Assembly (NCBI RefSeq): GCF_000970025.1
Contig: NZ_CP009528.1
Span: 124,001 to 188,000 of the forward strand
DNA length: 64,000 nt
DNA from: Methanosarcina barkeri MS
Lineage (GTDB): Archaea; Halobacteriota; Methanosarcinia; Methanosarcinales; Methanosarcinaceae
Direction of reading: 5' to 3'
Below are positions 37,048-47,978 of the stretch, in pieces. Under the pieces are notes generated by a model. It did not search any database. It was given only the letters and a program-made list of their open reading frames with translations, and was not told the DNA's origin. How positions within the stretch are numbered: the first letter of the stretch is position 1; every line of letters starts with the position of its first letter. The position numbers and the translations under genes were made by a program.

Positions 37048-38220
37048 GTGAAAGAAAAAATACTAACCTTTGATTTTTTGAGAGCAATTGCCATATTAGC
37101 CATACTCTTAACACACAGTACTGCCTACCTAGGATATAAATACATCAAGTATACGATTTTAATATTTACTCCTTTTTTTGCCAAAATTGGATTGTCACTT
37201 TTTGTATTCATAAGCGGATATCTTATACATTATAATAACAGCAAAATTTCATCCATCAAAGATGTATTACTTTTTTATAAAAAACGTTTTTTACGGATTT
37301 TTCCACTTTACTGGGTTGCTCTTGCGGTTTTTACTTTCGTTTTTTATGATTATTCCGGTATTCTTTCTTCACAATTCATTATATCAAATGCGAATACATT
37401 ATTTAGCTTCCGTAATCTCTTAATACACATACTAGGTATGCAAATGCTACTTGCTCCTACATATTCAACACCACTATTCACTCTTCATTTTGTAGGTACA
37501 ATCATAATTTTCTATTTAATTTATCCTTTTCTTATGCTCTATTCAAAAAATACAAGTCGTTTTCTATTAATTTCTTTCTTAGTTTTCATGGTTCTTGCCT
37601 TAATATCTGGTATCTTCAAAATAATTCATGAGAATTTTTTTAGTTATTATCCAATATTCATAGCTGGAATCGTTTTGTCAAGAGTCAATGTTTCAGATAG
37701 ATGGGTGTACAATCCATATTTTGCGATTATTCCCACCTTGTTTTTATTATCTGTTCTCTTGCAAGATAGGTTGTTTTTATTGTTAGACCCGAGGTTCTCT
37801 ATAATTACAACCAGTTCTGAGGCAATCAGTAGTTCTTTAGCAATCACAGTGATCAAAGGATTTGCTGCATCAATAGGTTTGAGTTATGAGGTGGTGAGGT
37901 TTGCGGTCATGTCAATATCATCCAATGTAAGTATGATATTGTTTTGTGTTGCGCAATTGTGGATTGCAAATATTTGTATCAATGATAAATTCTCCCCTAT
38001 GATAAGCTCAATTATTACATACGTTTCAACTGCTTCATACACTGTGTATCTTTTTCATAGACCTGTTCTAGCTCTATGGGTTTCACTGGCTGATCGAATT
38101 CATATGCTTCCATTTTTACAAGACTGTATTACCATAATTTTAATAGTTCCAGCACTTTTTATAGTCTCATACTATATTCAAACTAAAGAATCTTTTCTTA
38201 GGAAACGATTTTTTGATTGA
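37048..38220 (+). CDS. Acyltransferase 3 family membrane protein (OafA-like)
   Basis: A 390-aa protein with about ten hydrophobic segments. The N-terminal motif LTFDFLRAIAILAILLTHST carries the conserved R and catalytic-region H of acyltransferase 3 proteins, followed by GLSLFVFISGYLI and KKRFLRIFPLYW. Such enzymes O-acetylate sugars or other surface molecules. The start is GTG at 37048. The coding sequence is notably more AT-rich than its neighbours and sits alone between the methylamine and pyrrolysine clusters, which suggests acquisition by transfer. Substrate unknown. Confidence 0.85.
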   Translation: MKEKILTFDFLRAIAILAILLTHSTAYLGYKYIKYTILIFTPFFAKIGLSLFVFISGYLIHYNNSKISSIKDVLLFYKKRFLRIFPLYWVALAVFTFVFYDYSGILSSQFIISNANTLFSFRNLLIHILGMQMLLAPTYSTPLFTLHFVGTIIIFYLIYPFLMLYSKNTSRFLLISFLVFMVLALISGIFKIIHENFFSYYPIFIAGIVLSRVNVSDRWVYNPYFAIIPTLFLLSVLLQDRLFLLLDPRFSIITTSSEAISSSLAITVIKGFAASIGLSYEVVRFAVMSISSNVSMILFCVAQLWIANICINDKFSPMISSIITYVSTASYTVYLFHRPVLALWVSLADRIHMLPFLQDCITIILIVPALFIVSYYIQTKESFLRKRFFD

Positions 38221-38813
38221 TTTTGATGAAAATAGAATTCTTGCTAATTCAGTTTTCTAATCAAGAAATGCAAAAATCACTAAATTTTGGAATAGAATCC
38301 ATTTTGGCTTTGCATATAGCCTGTTGTAAAATTATAACATTTTTCAGACTGGCTATTAATAACCAGCCGCTAATCCCTCTCAAAACAATTAGTAATAGTT
38401 TAGCATTCTCTCCACAATCATATCGGTAAAAGTAATTTCACAATAATAGTTTAGCATCCCTTCCACAATCATATCGGTAAAAGTAATTTCACAAATGTGC
38501 TGAATATCCAAAAATTTAGCCAAGTATGAAAAACATGCTCAAAAGGAACATTCAACTTCATAAATGTGTAATAAAATGATTCCCGTACTCTTATAGTTGG
38601 AAAATTCGTCCTTGAATTTGCAGAGGATACATAGTTTATATAATTCCTAACTATATCTATATAATTAAAACTCTAAAATTATTATATCCTTTCCCTATTG
38701 ATGCCGAATTAGAAATTTCACTAAAATTACAGTCCTCATATCCCGCCCCTGTATGAGGTAGTTCCTACTGCCGGACGCCTCAAAACATTATACGTTCCAG
38801 GAGGACCTGAAAA
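38221..38813. other. Intergenic region upstream of ramA
   Basis: 593 bp with a tandem repeat (listed separately) and an AT-rich TATA-containing section (38635-38670). ramA's ribosome site GGAGGACC precedes 38814. No gene supported. Confidence 0.45.
38393..38494. repeat. Two tandem copies of a 51-bp unit
   Basis: Each begins TAATAGTTTAGCAT and includes CCACAATCATATCGGTAAAA and AGTAATTTCACAA; copies at 38393-38443 and 38444-38494 differ by only a few bases. Confidence 0.9.
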
Positions 38814-40436
38814 ATGTATGGAATAGCACTTGATCTGGGTACTAGCGGTTTTAGAACCCAGCTTATTGATCTTGAAACGAAGGAAACCTTAAAGACGGTT
38901 ATAACCATGGGTCATCCCCTCCCCGGGGGAAATGTTATGGATCACCTGGACTTTGCAATCACAACAGGTGAAGATGTGGCTCATGAGGTAATTATCGAGA
39001 CAATCAGGAGAATGTTCCTGCAGTTCGATATTGACCTTTCAAGGGTGGAACGGCTTGCAGTCTGCGGAAACCCTATCCAGCTTTCCCTTTTCCAGAATAC
39101 TGAAATAAGGGACCTTGCCTATGCAGGAGAAAACAAGCAGAAGATGCTCGGAGTCCGGAATGTGAAAAGAGATGCCCGTGTGTTTCCTGCATCTGAAATT
39201 TTCGGAGAAAAATACCTGTCTAACTGTGAAATCATCGTACCCCCTGCAATAAAGCACGAGATTGGAGCTGACGCCCTGGCTATGATGCTTGAAACCGATT
39301 TTCTTATCCAGCCCGAACCTTCGCTTGTCACGGATTACGGAACAAATGCCGAAATGGCTCTGAAAATCGGGGATCGAATTATCACTGCAAGCGCAGCAGC
39401 AGGACCTGCGATTGAAGGACAGGGTATAAGTTCAGGCATGCTCGCAAGTCCTGGCGCGATCTGTGATGTAAAACCTGAAGGACAGTACTGGAGAATTATA
39501 GTTCTTGACAGGGAAATGGAGAAACAGGACGCTTATCTTATCGATCCGGTTAAAGGGGAGATAAAGGATTCCTACGGATTCGAAGCCGTCGGAATCACAG
39601 GCACAGGAGTTATCTCGGCTTTTGCCATGGCACTGAAAGGTGGGCTGATTGAAAAATTTCCTAAACTTCCAAATGGAAAACTGATCCTGGGTCCTGGGAT
39701 TGAGATCACTGAAAAGGATGTCGAAGAGGCCGGAAAGGCTATCGGGGCAATCCGTGCAGCCCATATGACCCTAATCGTTGAATCCGGAATCAAGTACGAA
39801 GACCTGGAATACGCATATATGTCAGGAGCCTCCGGAGCCTATGTGGACGCTGAAGACGCCCGCAGGCTTGGAGCCGCACCGGGTTATGCAAAAAAAATTG
39901 TTCAGTTCGGAAATACCTCGCTTGCACTTGCTCGGGAACTTGTGCTGGAAAAATCCAGGTTGGATGACGTAATTGAGATTGCAAAGAAAATTACTGCCGA
40001 CCACCTTATGATGGCGACAAGCGAGACTTTCAATAATTTCTACCTCTGCGAGCTTTCCTACTGGACTCAGGGCATGCCACTTGAGACGTATGACCAGATG
40101 CTTGAACTCTACGGCCTGCCTCCTCTTCCAAAAATTCTCGAACATGTAACCATCGAAAAGCGAGTCAGCAAAGACATAGAAGAGGTCGGGTCAGGTGGGC
40201 TTTCCATTCTCAAAGAAATTGGCATAATCCTTGAAGTCCCGGTTGAAAAGTGCGTCTACTGCAAAAAATGTGTAAAAGAATGCCCAGAAGCTGCTCTTGA
40301 AATTGTAGAAAGAGATGGGCAAAGAATCGCAAAATACGACAGCCAGAAATGTCTTGGTACAAGCTGCCGCCGCTGTGTCGGTGTCTGCCCCGAAGATGCT
40401 ATCGATATAACGAAACTGAAAATCACAGCGAAATAA
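38814..40436 (+). CDS. ramA: Corrinoid reductive activation protein RamA
   Basis: A 540-aa protein. The N-terminal ASKHA-type ATPase portion begins MYGIALDLGTSGFRTQLIDL, with DYGTNAEMAL and MSGASGAYVD later. The C-terminal ferredoxin-like domain has two cluster motifs, CVYCKKCVKECP and CLGTSCRRCVGVCP. RamA uses ATP to drive reduction of the inactive Co(II) corrinoid of methylamine corrinoid proteins to Co(I). It is followed by the pyl genes on the same strand. The ATG follows AGGAGGACCTGAAAA. Confidence 0.95.
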   Translation: MYGIALDLGTSGFRTQLIDLETKETLKTVITMGHPLPGGNVMDHLDFAITTGEDVAHEVIIETIRRMFLQFDIDLSRVERLAVCGNPIQLSLFQNTEIRDLAYAGENKQKMLGVRNVKRDARVFPASEIFGEKYLSNCEIIVPPAIKHEIGADALAMMLETDFLIQPEPSLVTDYGTNAEMALKIGDRIITASAAAGPAIEGQGISSGMLASPGAICDVKPEGQYWRIIVLDREMEKQDAYLIDPVKGEIKDSYGFEAVGITGTGVISAFAMALKGGLIEKFPKLPNGKLILGPGIEITEKDVEEAGKAIGAIRAAHMTLIVESGIKYEDLEYAYMSGASGAYVDAEDARRLGAAPGYAKKIVQFGNTSLALARELVLEKSRLDDVIEIAKKITADHLMMATSETFNNFYLCELSYWTQGMPLETYDQMLELYGLPPLPKILEHVTIEKRVSKDIEEVGSGGLSILKEIGIILEVPVEKCVYCKKCVKECPEAALEIVERDGQRIAKYDSQKCLGTSCRRCVGVCPEDAIDITKLKITAK

Positions 40437-40803
40437 CGAGATAACTTATGGTGGGCTAAATTCTCACCCACTTTCCCTTTTTACCTTTTTTCATCAGATG
40501 CAACCGTTGATCTGCAATCGTTAAGCCAGTTGACCACGCTGTTGCTAGGGTTTTCGGTCAAGCCTTTTTTGAAAAGGTTTGTGACGCCTATAGGGTCTGG
40601 TGATAAAGTTCTCAAACTCTAATGTTGAGTTGTTTTAGGTCAAACCTTTTTTGAAAGGGTTCGCAAAAAATTTATAAACAAAAACCCTATTTTTCTTAGA
40701 TTTTCACCAACAAACATATATATTAAGTAATATTATTTTATACCATTAATTAAGACCACCATACAGGAAGCAAAACGCTTTGTTCAATCTATTTTGCCGA
40801 GGA
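40437..40803. other. ramA-pylT intergenic region with repeated hairpins
   Basis: Two similar hairpin sequences near 40557-40580 (CCTTTTTTGAAAAGG) and 40641-40662 (CCTTTTTTGAAAGGG). A TATA-like element AACATATATATTAAG at about 40713-40728 lies 75-90 bp before pylT and could be its promoter. Confidence 0.55.
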
Positions 40804-40875
40804 GGGAACCTGATCATGTAGATCGAATGGACTCTAAATCCGTTTAGCCGGGTTAGATTCCCGGGGTTTCCGCCA
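40804..40875 (+). tRNA. pylT: Pyrrolysine tRNA (anticodon CUA)
   Basis: A 72-nt unit beginning GGGAACCTGATCATG and ending GGTTTCCGCCA. The acceptor stem pairs 5' GGGAACC with 3' GGTTTCC (one G-U pair), discriminator G, CCA encoded. The anticodon CTA is at 40834-40836 within CTCTAAA. The short D arm and one-base spacing between acceptor and D stems are tRNA-Pyl features. It reads UAG. Confidence 0.97.
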
Positions 40876-41105
40876 TATTTCTGAATCCCGGAATGGCAAT
40901 ACAATAACATTCTAGATACATTCAGAACATTCCGCCGAAATCTTTTATAAAAGCTGGAGACTTTTTCCAGACTATATAAATTGTTTCTGTTGTGTGGATC
41001 GTTTCTATTTTCCGGGTAGCTGTCAGCAAATTGCTGGCTCCGTGTTTATACTCTGTAAGCCGGGATTTTGAAATACTATTTTTTGGAAATCATCCGGGCT
41101 TTTAA

Positions 41106-42383
<1,278 letters not shown>

Positions 42384-42429
42384 GCCGGAAAGTTCGTCCA
42401 GAGTAACTAAATATCGCTAAAGACAGGTC

Positions 42430-42710
42430 GAAGGTATTAATACACTGCATTAAATGGCAAAAAAGAATTGCGATACTGGATGTCAAAAAGAATTGCAGTA
42501 CTTTATGGCAAAGTGAATTGCAGCTCTGAAAGGCAAAAAGAATTGCGATACTTAATGGCAATATCAAATGGCAAAAGATAAAATAACAGTATTAATGGCA
42601 AAAAGTAAAATGGCAATATCAGTGGCAATATTGAATGACAATATTGAATGGCAAAAAGTAGAATGGCAAGATTGAATCAAAAACGGGATGGTAAAAACTC
42701 AATATGGCAA
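42430..42710. repeat. Degenerate ATGGCAAAAAGAATTG-type repeats
   Basis: Variants of AATGGCAAAAAGAATTGC recur about eight to ten times in the pylS-pylB gap with uneven spacing. No long reading frame; nothing else seen. Confidence 0.75.
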
Positions 42711-42794
42711 AATAAGCTAAATGGTGAGATTAAGTTGACAGTCGGCTCTGATAGGGTCGATAAACATCTGAAGAATCTATGAGAGGGTGAAATT

Positions 42795-43847
42795 TTGATC
42801 CAAAAAATGGCACTTGATGAATTTGACAGTTTGGGAGATAAAGTCATTGAAGGGTATCAATTAACTGATAACGACCTGAGGACTCTTCTTTCCCTTGAAT
42901 CCGAAGAAGACCTGGAAAGGCTTTATTCTGCAGCCCGAAAAGTAAGAGATCATTATTTTGGCAACAGGGTATTTCTTAATTGTTTCATTTATTTCTCCAC
43001 TTACTGTAAAAATCAATGCTCCTTTTGCTACTATAACTGTCGAAACGAGATCAACCGCTATCGACTGACCATGGAAGAAATAAAAGAAACCTGCAAAACC
43101 CTGAAAGGAGTAGGTTTTCATATGGTTGACCTGACCATGGGGGAAGACCCCTATTACTATGAAGACCCGAACCGTTTCGTTGAGCTTGTCCAGTTAGTAA
43201 AAGAGGAACTTGGTCTTCCCATTATGATTTCTCCAGGCTTGATGGATAACGCTACTCTTCTCAAAGCCAGGGAAAAAGGAGCAAACTTCTTGGCTCTTTA
43301 CCAGGAAACGTATGACACTGAGCTCTACCGGAAACTTAGAGTTGGGCAGTCATTCGATGGACGTGTTAATGCACGTCGTTTTGCTAAAAAACAGGGGTAC
43401 TGTGTAGAAGACGGAATCCTCACAGGCGTTGGAAACGATATCGAATCCACCATTCTGTCTTTAAGGGGAATGAGCACAAACGATCCTGATATGGTCAGAG
43501 TTATGACTTTCCTGCCCCAGGAAGGAACCCCTCTTGAAGGTTTCAGGGATAAGTCAAATCTATCGGAACTGAAAATCATATCGGTTCTTAGATTAATGTT
43601 TCCTAAACGCCTTATCCCCGCTTCCCTTGACTTGGAAGGCATTGATGGCATGGTTCTTCGCTTAAATGCAGGAGCAAATATTGTTACTTCCATCCTTCCT
43701 CCCGATTCCCAACTGGAAGGCGTTGCAAACTATGACCGTGGACTTAAAGAACGGGACAGGGATATAAAAAGCGTGATCCAAAGGCTTGAAATCATGGGTA
43801 TGAAACCTGCCAGGCAGGCTGACTTTGAGGCAGTCCTGGGGTGCTAG
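42795..43847 (+). CDS. pylB: 3-methylornithine synthase PylB
   Basis: A 350-aa radical SAM enzyme. The cluster cysteines are Cys71, Cys75 and Cys78 in TYCKNQCSFCYY. PylB rearranges lysine to (3R)-3-methyl-D-ornithine, the first step of pyrrolysine synthesis. TTG at 42795 is chosen (MIQKMALDEF) because this numbering puts the cysteines at the known positions; ATG at 42807 is the alternative. AGAGGGTG lies upstream. The stop is close to the pylC start, so pylB-pylC are coupled. Confidence 0.95.
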   Translation: MIQKMALDEFDSLGDKVIEGYQLTDNDLRTLLSLESEEDLERLYSAARKVRDHYFGNRVFLNCFIYFSTYCKNQCSFCYYNCRNEINRYRLTMEEIKETCKTLKGVGFHMVDLTMGEDPYYYEDPNRFVELVQLVKEELGLPIMISPGLMDNATLLKAREKGANFLALYQETYDTELYRKLRVGQSFDGRVNARRFAKKQGYCVEDGILTGVGNDIESTILSLRGMSTNDPDMVRVMTFLPQEGTPLEGFRDKSNLSELKIISVLRLMFPKRLIPASLDLEGIDGMVLRLNAGANIVTSILPPDSQLEGVANYDRGLKERDRDIKSVIQRLEIMGMKPARQADFEAVLGC

Positions 43848-43848
43848 C

Positions 43849-44940
43849 TTGAAAACGATCTGTCTTGTGGGCGGGAAACTCCAGGGCTTCGAAGCTGCGT
43901 ATTTATCTAAAAAAGCCGGAATAAAAGTAGTTCTGGTGGATAAAAATCCGCAGGCTCTCATCCGTAACTACACGGATGAATTTTACTGTTTTGATATAAT
44001 AAAGGAACCTGAAAAACTTCTTGAGCTCTCTAAAAGGGTTGATGCTGTACTTCCTGTAAACGAAAATCTGGCCTGCATCGAATTTCTGAATTCAATAAAA
44101 GAAAAATTCTCCTGCCCGGTACTTTTCGATTTTGAAGCTTACCGGATAAGCAGGGATAAGAAAAGCTCAAAAGATTATTTTAAGTCCATAGGAGTTCCAA
44201 CTCCGCAGGACAGGCCTTCCCACCCTCCTTATTTTGTAAAGCCTCCTTGTGAAAGCAGCAGTGTGGGAGCCAGGATAATTTATGATGACAAAGAGCTTGA
44301 GGACCTCGAACTTGGCATGCTGGTTGAGGAATATGTGGAAGGCGAGGTCGTTTCTCTCGAAGTTGTCGGGGACGGAAGTCATTTTGCCGTGGTAAAAGAG
44401 ACCCAGGTCCATATAGACGAAACTTATGACTGCCATATGGTAACTCCGCTTCCTGTTAATCCTTTATTCAGGCAGATATCCCATGATCTTGCAGCAAATC
44501 TTCCCTTGAAGGGAATTATGGATGTGGAAGCAATCTTCGGCCCAAAAGGGCTCAGGGTAATTGAAATCGATGCCCGCTTTCCAAGTCAGACACCTACAGT
44601 AGTTTACTATTCTTCTGGGATCAACCTGATAGAATTTCTTTTCCATGCCTTTACTGATGGTATTGAGGAAATCAAGTCTCTTCCCGAGAACAAATACTGC
44701 ATTTATGAGCACCTAATGCTTGGAGAAAATGGTGTTCTTGTTCCTGTGGGAGAACAGGTACTTTCCATGGGTAGCGACTATGGAACATTCTATGAAGAAC
44801 CCGGCATTGAGATCTTTCTTTGCAAAGGAGAAAACCCGGTATTTACCATGATTTTCTGGGGGAAGGACAGGGAAGAAACCGGAGCAAAAAAATGCAAAGG
44901 ATTTTCGGTTCTGAAGGAGCGTTTCGGAGCGACGGTATGA
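43849..44940 (+). CDS. pylC: 3-methylornithine-lysine ligase PylC
   Basis: A 363-aa ATP-grasp ligase starting MKTICLVGGKLQGFEAAYLS. Rossmann-like N-terminus, then ATP-grasp blocks YFVKPPCESSSVGARI, LVEEYVEGEVVSLEV and IEIDARFPSQTPT. It joins lysine to 3-methylornithine. TTG at 43849 is preferred to the frame opening at 43825, since the family begins KTICLVGG and GGGGTG lies just before; it starts one base after the pylB stop. Confidence 0.95.
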   Translation: MKTICLVGGKLQGFEAAYLSKKAGIKVVLVDKNPQALIRNYTDEFYCFDIIKEPEKLLELSKRVDAVLPVNENLACIEFLNSIKEKFSCPVLFDFEAYRISRDKKSSKDYFKSIGVPTPQDRPSHPPYFVKPPCESSSVGARIIYDDKELEDLELGMLVEEYVEGEVVSLEVVGDGSHFAVVKETQVHIDETYDCHMVTPLPVNPLFRQISHDLAANLPLKGIMDVEAIFGPKGLRVIEIDARFPSQTPTVVYYSSGINLIEFLFHAFTDGIEEIKSLPENKYCIYEHLMLGENGVLVPVGEQVLSMGSDYGTFYEEPGIEIFLCKGENPVFTMIFWGKDREETGAKKCKGFSVLKERFGATV

Positions 44941-45070
44941 ATGAACAAATTTGAGAACAGGAACGGAAACTAAAAAAATTAAAAATTTCAATTTAAAAAA
45001 TAGGAAATTAATAACCTTATTTTAATAATCTAAGACTTAAACTGCACTAAAACTGGAAATGGCGATAAAA

Positions 45071-45850
45071 ATGGCACTTTTAACCCCCAATGATTTGATA
45101 AATATTAATAAGCAGCTTCAGGAAGCTGACTCTGTCGTGAAAAGAGTAACAGGGCTTGATATAAAAGGCGTCTGTCAATCTCTTTATGGTACTTCCCCTA
45201 GCTCCAAAAAAGTAGGCATCGTGCCTGTAACTTCAGGAAACGGGATAATAGGAAACTTCTCGGCTTCCTTACATGTAATTACGCAGTATTTCGGATTTGA
45301 CGGTTTTGTTACGGATATGCCGGATGTTAGCGGCTATTATGAAGCTGTGCAGAACGGAGCCGAGATCATCCTTATGGCAGACGATCACACTTTCCTTGCT
45401 CATAACATCAAAAATGGAAAAATGGCCAATAATCAACCCTGCACAGGTATAATTTATGCTGAGATCGCTTCCAGATACCTGAAAGCCGACTCAAAGGACG
45501 TACTTGTTATGGGGCTCGGAAAGGTAGGTTTTCCCGGAGCAGCCCAACTTGTGCAGAAAGGCTTCAGGGTTTACGGGTATGATCCTGATGCAAGACTCCT
45601 TAAGAGAGCCGTTTCAAACCTCGGGATTATTCCTTTCGACCCTGCGAATCCAAAAAAGTTTTCCATTATCTTCGAGGCGACCCCATGCGCAAACACGATT
45701 CCTGAAGCTGTACTTTCGGAGAATTGCGTGCTTTCCACCCCAGGAATTCCCTGCGCAATTTCTGAAGAACTTAAAAATAAATATGATGTTCAACTTGTAG
45801 CGGAGCCCCTTGGAATAGGAACGGTATCAATGTTGTATTCTGTGCTCTAA
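45071..45850 (+). CDS. pylD: Pyrrolysine synthase PylD
   Basis: A 259-aa NAD-dependent dehydrogenase starting MALLTPNDLININKQLQ. VTSGNGIIGNFS and the Rossmann motif VMGLGKVGFPGAAQLVQ are visible, as are the substrate-site residues of TGIIYAEIASRYLKAD. It oxidises the ornithine dipeptide to form the pyrroline ring. The ATG at 45071 is favoured over 45059. It lies 130 bp after pylC, so it ends the biosynthetic run. Confidence 0.94.
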   Translation: MALLTPNDLININKQLQEADSVVKRVTGLDIKGVCQSLYGTSPSSKKVGIVPVTSGNGIIGNFSASLHVITQYFGFDGFVTDMPDVSGYYEAVQNGAEIILMADDHTFLAHNIKNGKMANNQPCTGIIYAEIASRYLKADSKDVLVMGLGKVGFPGAAQLVQKGFRVYGYDPDARLLKRAVSNLGIIPFDPANPKKFSIIFEATPCANTIPEAVLSENCVLSTPGIPCAISEELKNKYDVQLVAEPLGIGTVSMLYSVL

Positions 45851-45867
45851 TACCTTAATTTTGCTTT

Positions 45868-45908
45868 GGCAGCCGGTTGCAGCATTTCGGCAGTCTGCTG
45901 CCCTTTTC
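45868..45908 (+). terminator. Probable pylD terminator
   Basis: GGCAGC and GCTGCC arms, with inner GCAG repeats, lie 18 bp after the pylD stop and are followed by CTTTTC. Moderate support because of the long loop. Confidence 0.5.
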
Positions 45909-46094
45909 GCTATGCTCTTCTTCACTTAAGAGGATGAGCTATGGACAAGAGGAATTGCTTTTAACTCGTTAATTATTAAATCAGAACTCTGAACATTATT
46001 AATTAGTTTAAACCCTATGTACTATTGTTTTTAATTCTAAGAGTTCTGGATATTCCTTCCACAATAAGATTTTTTATTTTATGTTTTTAACCAG

Positions 46095-46114
46095 TACTTA
46101 CTTATATGTAAGTA
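46095..46114. promoter_or_regulatory. TetR-type operator palindrome upstream of DUF3786 gene
   Basis: TACTTACTTATATGTAAGTA, 18 of 20 positions symmetric, 97 bp before the DUF3786 ATG. An identical copy lies at 47553-47572. Interpreted as binding site of the TetR protein encoded between them. Confidence 0.75.
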
Positions 46115-46210
46115 ACTATCTTCTGTAGTGAGGATATATTCAAAATGGAATTCTAATAACTCAAATAAGAGCTAATGAGCACCTTCGGTGCGCACGGAAG
46201 GGAGTATTTT

Positions 46211-46837
46211 ATGAGTAGTGGTTATGAACAAATTTATGAAAGCCTCATACCCAAATTGAGCAAATGCGATTTTTTAGAAGTTGCCGAACGGCTTGGCCTG
46301 TCTCTCCAGCCGGACGGTGCTCTATCTGTCAATTTTCTTGGCCGCGAGTATGAGATAAGTTCTCGCGGTATTAGCCCGACTGACGGCAAGCCGGTTAATG
46401 TCAACAACCTCAGTGTTCTGGCTTACTATTCATTGTCCAAAGGCGTGGGTGAACCTGCATTTTCATATGTGCCTTCTAATCTTGCCGGCACAGGAATAAC
46501 ATTCAGCACAAATACAAAATGGATGACTGATCCGCTTGGTAAAACATTCAGTGGAGATTATGCAACATTCAGTGAAACTATGTGCAAATTAGGTGGGGTT
46601 TTTAATGGCAAGCTGAAATCGGGCGGCTATTCGTGGCTTCTGAAAGCATTGCCTAAAATCCTTCTCCAAATCGTTTATTATGATGGAGATGATGAATTTC
46701 CTTGTGAAGTTCAGGTTCTGTTTGATAAAAATGCTTCACGCTTTCTGGAATTTGAATGTCTGGCTTTTTTAGAGGGATGCCTTGTAAGAGCGATGATTAT
46801 GACAACCAAAACAGGAGATACAACCGGATGGGTGTAA
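46211..46837 (+). CDS. DUF3786 family protein
   Basis: A 208-aa protein, MSSGYEQIYESLIPKLSKCD. Family features: ERLGLSLQPDGALSVNFLGREYEIS, LAYYSLSKGVGEP and YDGDDEFPCEVQVLFDKNA. DUF3786 is found in anaerobes and methanogens, frequently close to corrinoid or CO-dehydrogenase genes; biochemical role is not known. The ATG at 46211 follows GGAAGGGAG. It shares an upstream palindrome with the downstream DUF1638 genes, implying the same regulator. Confidence 0.78.
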   Translation: MSSGYEQIYESLIPKLSKCDFLEVAERLGLSLQPDGALSVNFLGREYEISSRGISPTDGKPVNVNNLSVLAYYSLSKGVGEPAFSYVPSNLAGTGITFSTNTKWMTDPLGKTFSGDYATFSETMCKLGGVFNGKLKSGGYSWLLKALPKILLQIVYYDGDDEFPCEVQVLFDKNASRFLEFECLAFLEGCLVRAMIMTTKTGDTTGWV

Positions 46838-46963
46838 TACTTATGTATATAATGTGAAATGCAAGATGTTTCTCATCTAATAAATCGAAGAACTAAGTTT
46901 ATATGAATAAAAACACTATTCAATTAACTTATTAACGAGTATAAATGTTTTTTATGAATAGAT

Positions 46964-47533
46964 ATGAACGAGACTAATCAGCAAATACTATATTACGCAA
47001 GGAATTTTTTGCAATGTCGGGGCTATAATGGATTTAGTTACAAAGATATTTCTCAGAAATTGGGAATAAAAAATGCAGCAATTCATAATTATTACCCCAA
47101 AAAAGAGGATCTAGTTGCAGCTTTGCTCGAAGACAGCAGAAAGAATTTAGCTGCAAATATTGCTCAAATAGTGGACTCCGGAGGCTCAGCCCGTGATCAG
47201 CTTCAATACTACTTTGATTACGCATTAAAAGAGTTTGATGAAGGCAAAAGAATCTGCCCTCCAGGCTCGGTAATTCTCGATTTTGAGGAACTTCCGGAGA
47301 AAGTTAAAAAACAAAACCTTTTGTTGATGGATGACATCCTGACCTGGATTTCCAGAGTTCTTAAAGTGGGTCTGGAACAGGGGGAGTTTAATTTCTCTGG
47401 TTCTACAGAAGCACGTGCAGAATTAGTAGCTGAAGCCTTGATGGGTGCCAGACAATTCTCCAGTATAAGAGGAAGAAAAACGCTTGTTAGATCTATTTCT
47501 CTAATTAAGTCCGACCTTGGGTGGAAGGACTGA
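46964..47533 (+). CDS. TetR/AcrR family transcriptional regulator
   Basis: A 189-aa protein. The N-terminal helix-turn-helix reads ILYYARNFLQCRGYNGFSYK then DISQKLGIKNAAIHNYYPKKEDLVAALL, the TetR pattern. The C-terminal domain resembles TetR_C ligand-binding domains (residues about 80-180, VILDFEELPEKVKKQNLLLM). No ligand can be inferred. It lies between two copies of an identical palindrome; TetR proteins typically bind such sites and repress flanking genes. Confidence 0.9.
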   Translation: MNETNQQILYYARNFLQCRGYNGFSYKDISQKLGIKNAAIHNYYPKKEDLVAALLEDSRKNLAANIAQIVDSGGSARDQLQYYFDYALKEFDEGKRICPPGSVILDFEELPEKVKKQNLLLMDDILTWISRVLKVGLEQGEFNFSGSTEARAELVAEALMGARQFSSIRGRKTLVRSISLIKSDLGWKD

Positions 47534-47552
47534 TTTTTTTTCTCCTAACCGC

Positions 47553-47572
47553 TACTTACTTATATGTAAGTA
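47553..47572. promoter_or_regulatory. TetR-type operator palindrome upstream of DUF1638 genes
   Basis: Identical 20-bp copy of the 46095 palindrome, 20 bp after the TetR stop and 124 bp before the first DUF1638 gene. Confidence 0.75.
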
Positions 47573-47579
47573 AGTATAT

Positions 47580-47655
47580 TCTATTGCTGAATCAATCTAT
47601 TGCTAAATCAATCTATTGCTAAATCAATCTATTGCTAAATCAATCTATTGCTAAA
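47580..47655. repeat. Tandem repeat, about five copies of a 17-bp unit
   Basis: CTATTGCTAAATCAAT repeated between the operator and the DUF1638 gene. Confidence 0.85.
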
Positions 47656-47978
47656 AAATTAGGTTTTCTGGCATAACTTATGTGGAGATATCTCAATGCC
47701 CACTATGAGTATTATTTCATGCAAGATAATGCAGGACGAAATTATCTGGATTCTTGAAAATGATCCTTCCATTGATGAGATCCTCGTAGTTGATAATGAA
47801 AATATCCGGGAATTTGTAGAAAAGCTGGATAAAATAAACCTTCATTATAAAGTGCTCTCTCTGGAAGACATTTCCTCACTTCCCAAAATCAAAAGCGAAT
47901 GCAAGAAATACACGGTTCTGATTCATCTGATGGAACTTGGTCTTCATAGAAGTCCTAAAGAGTTGAAAATTAAGGTAT

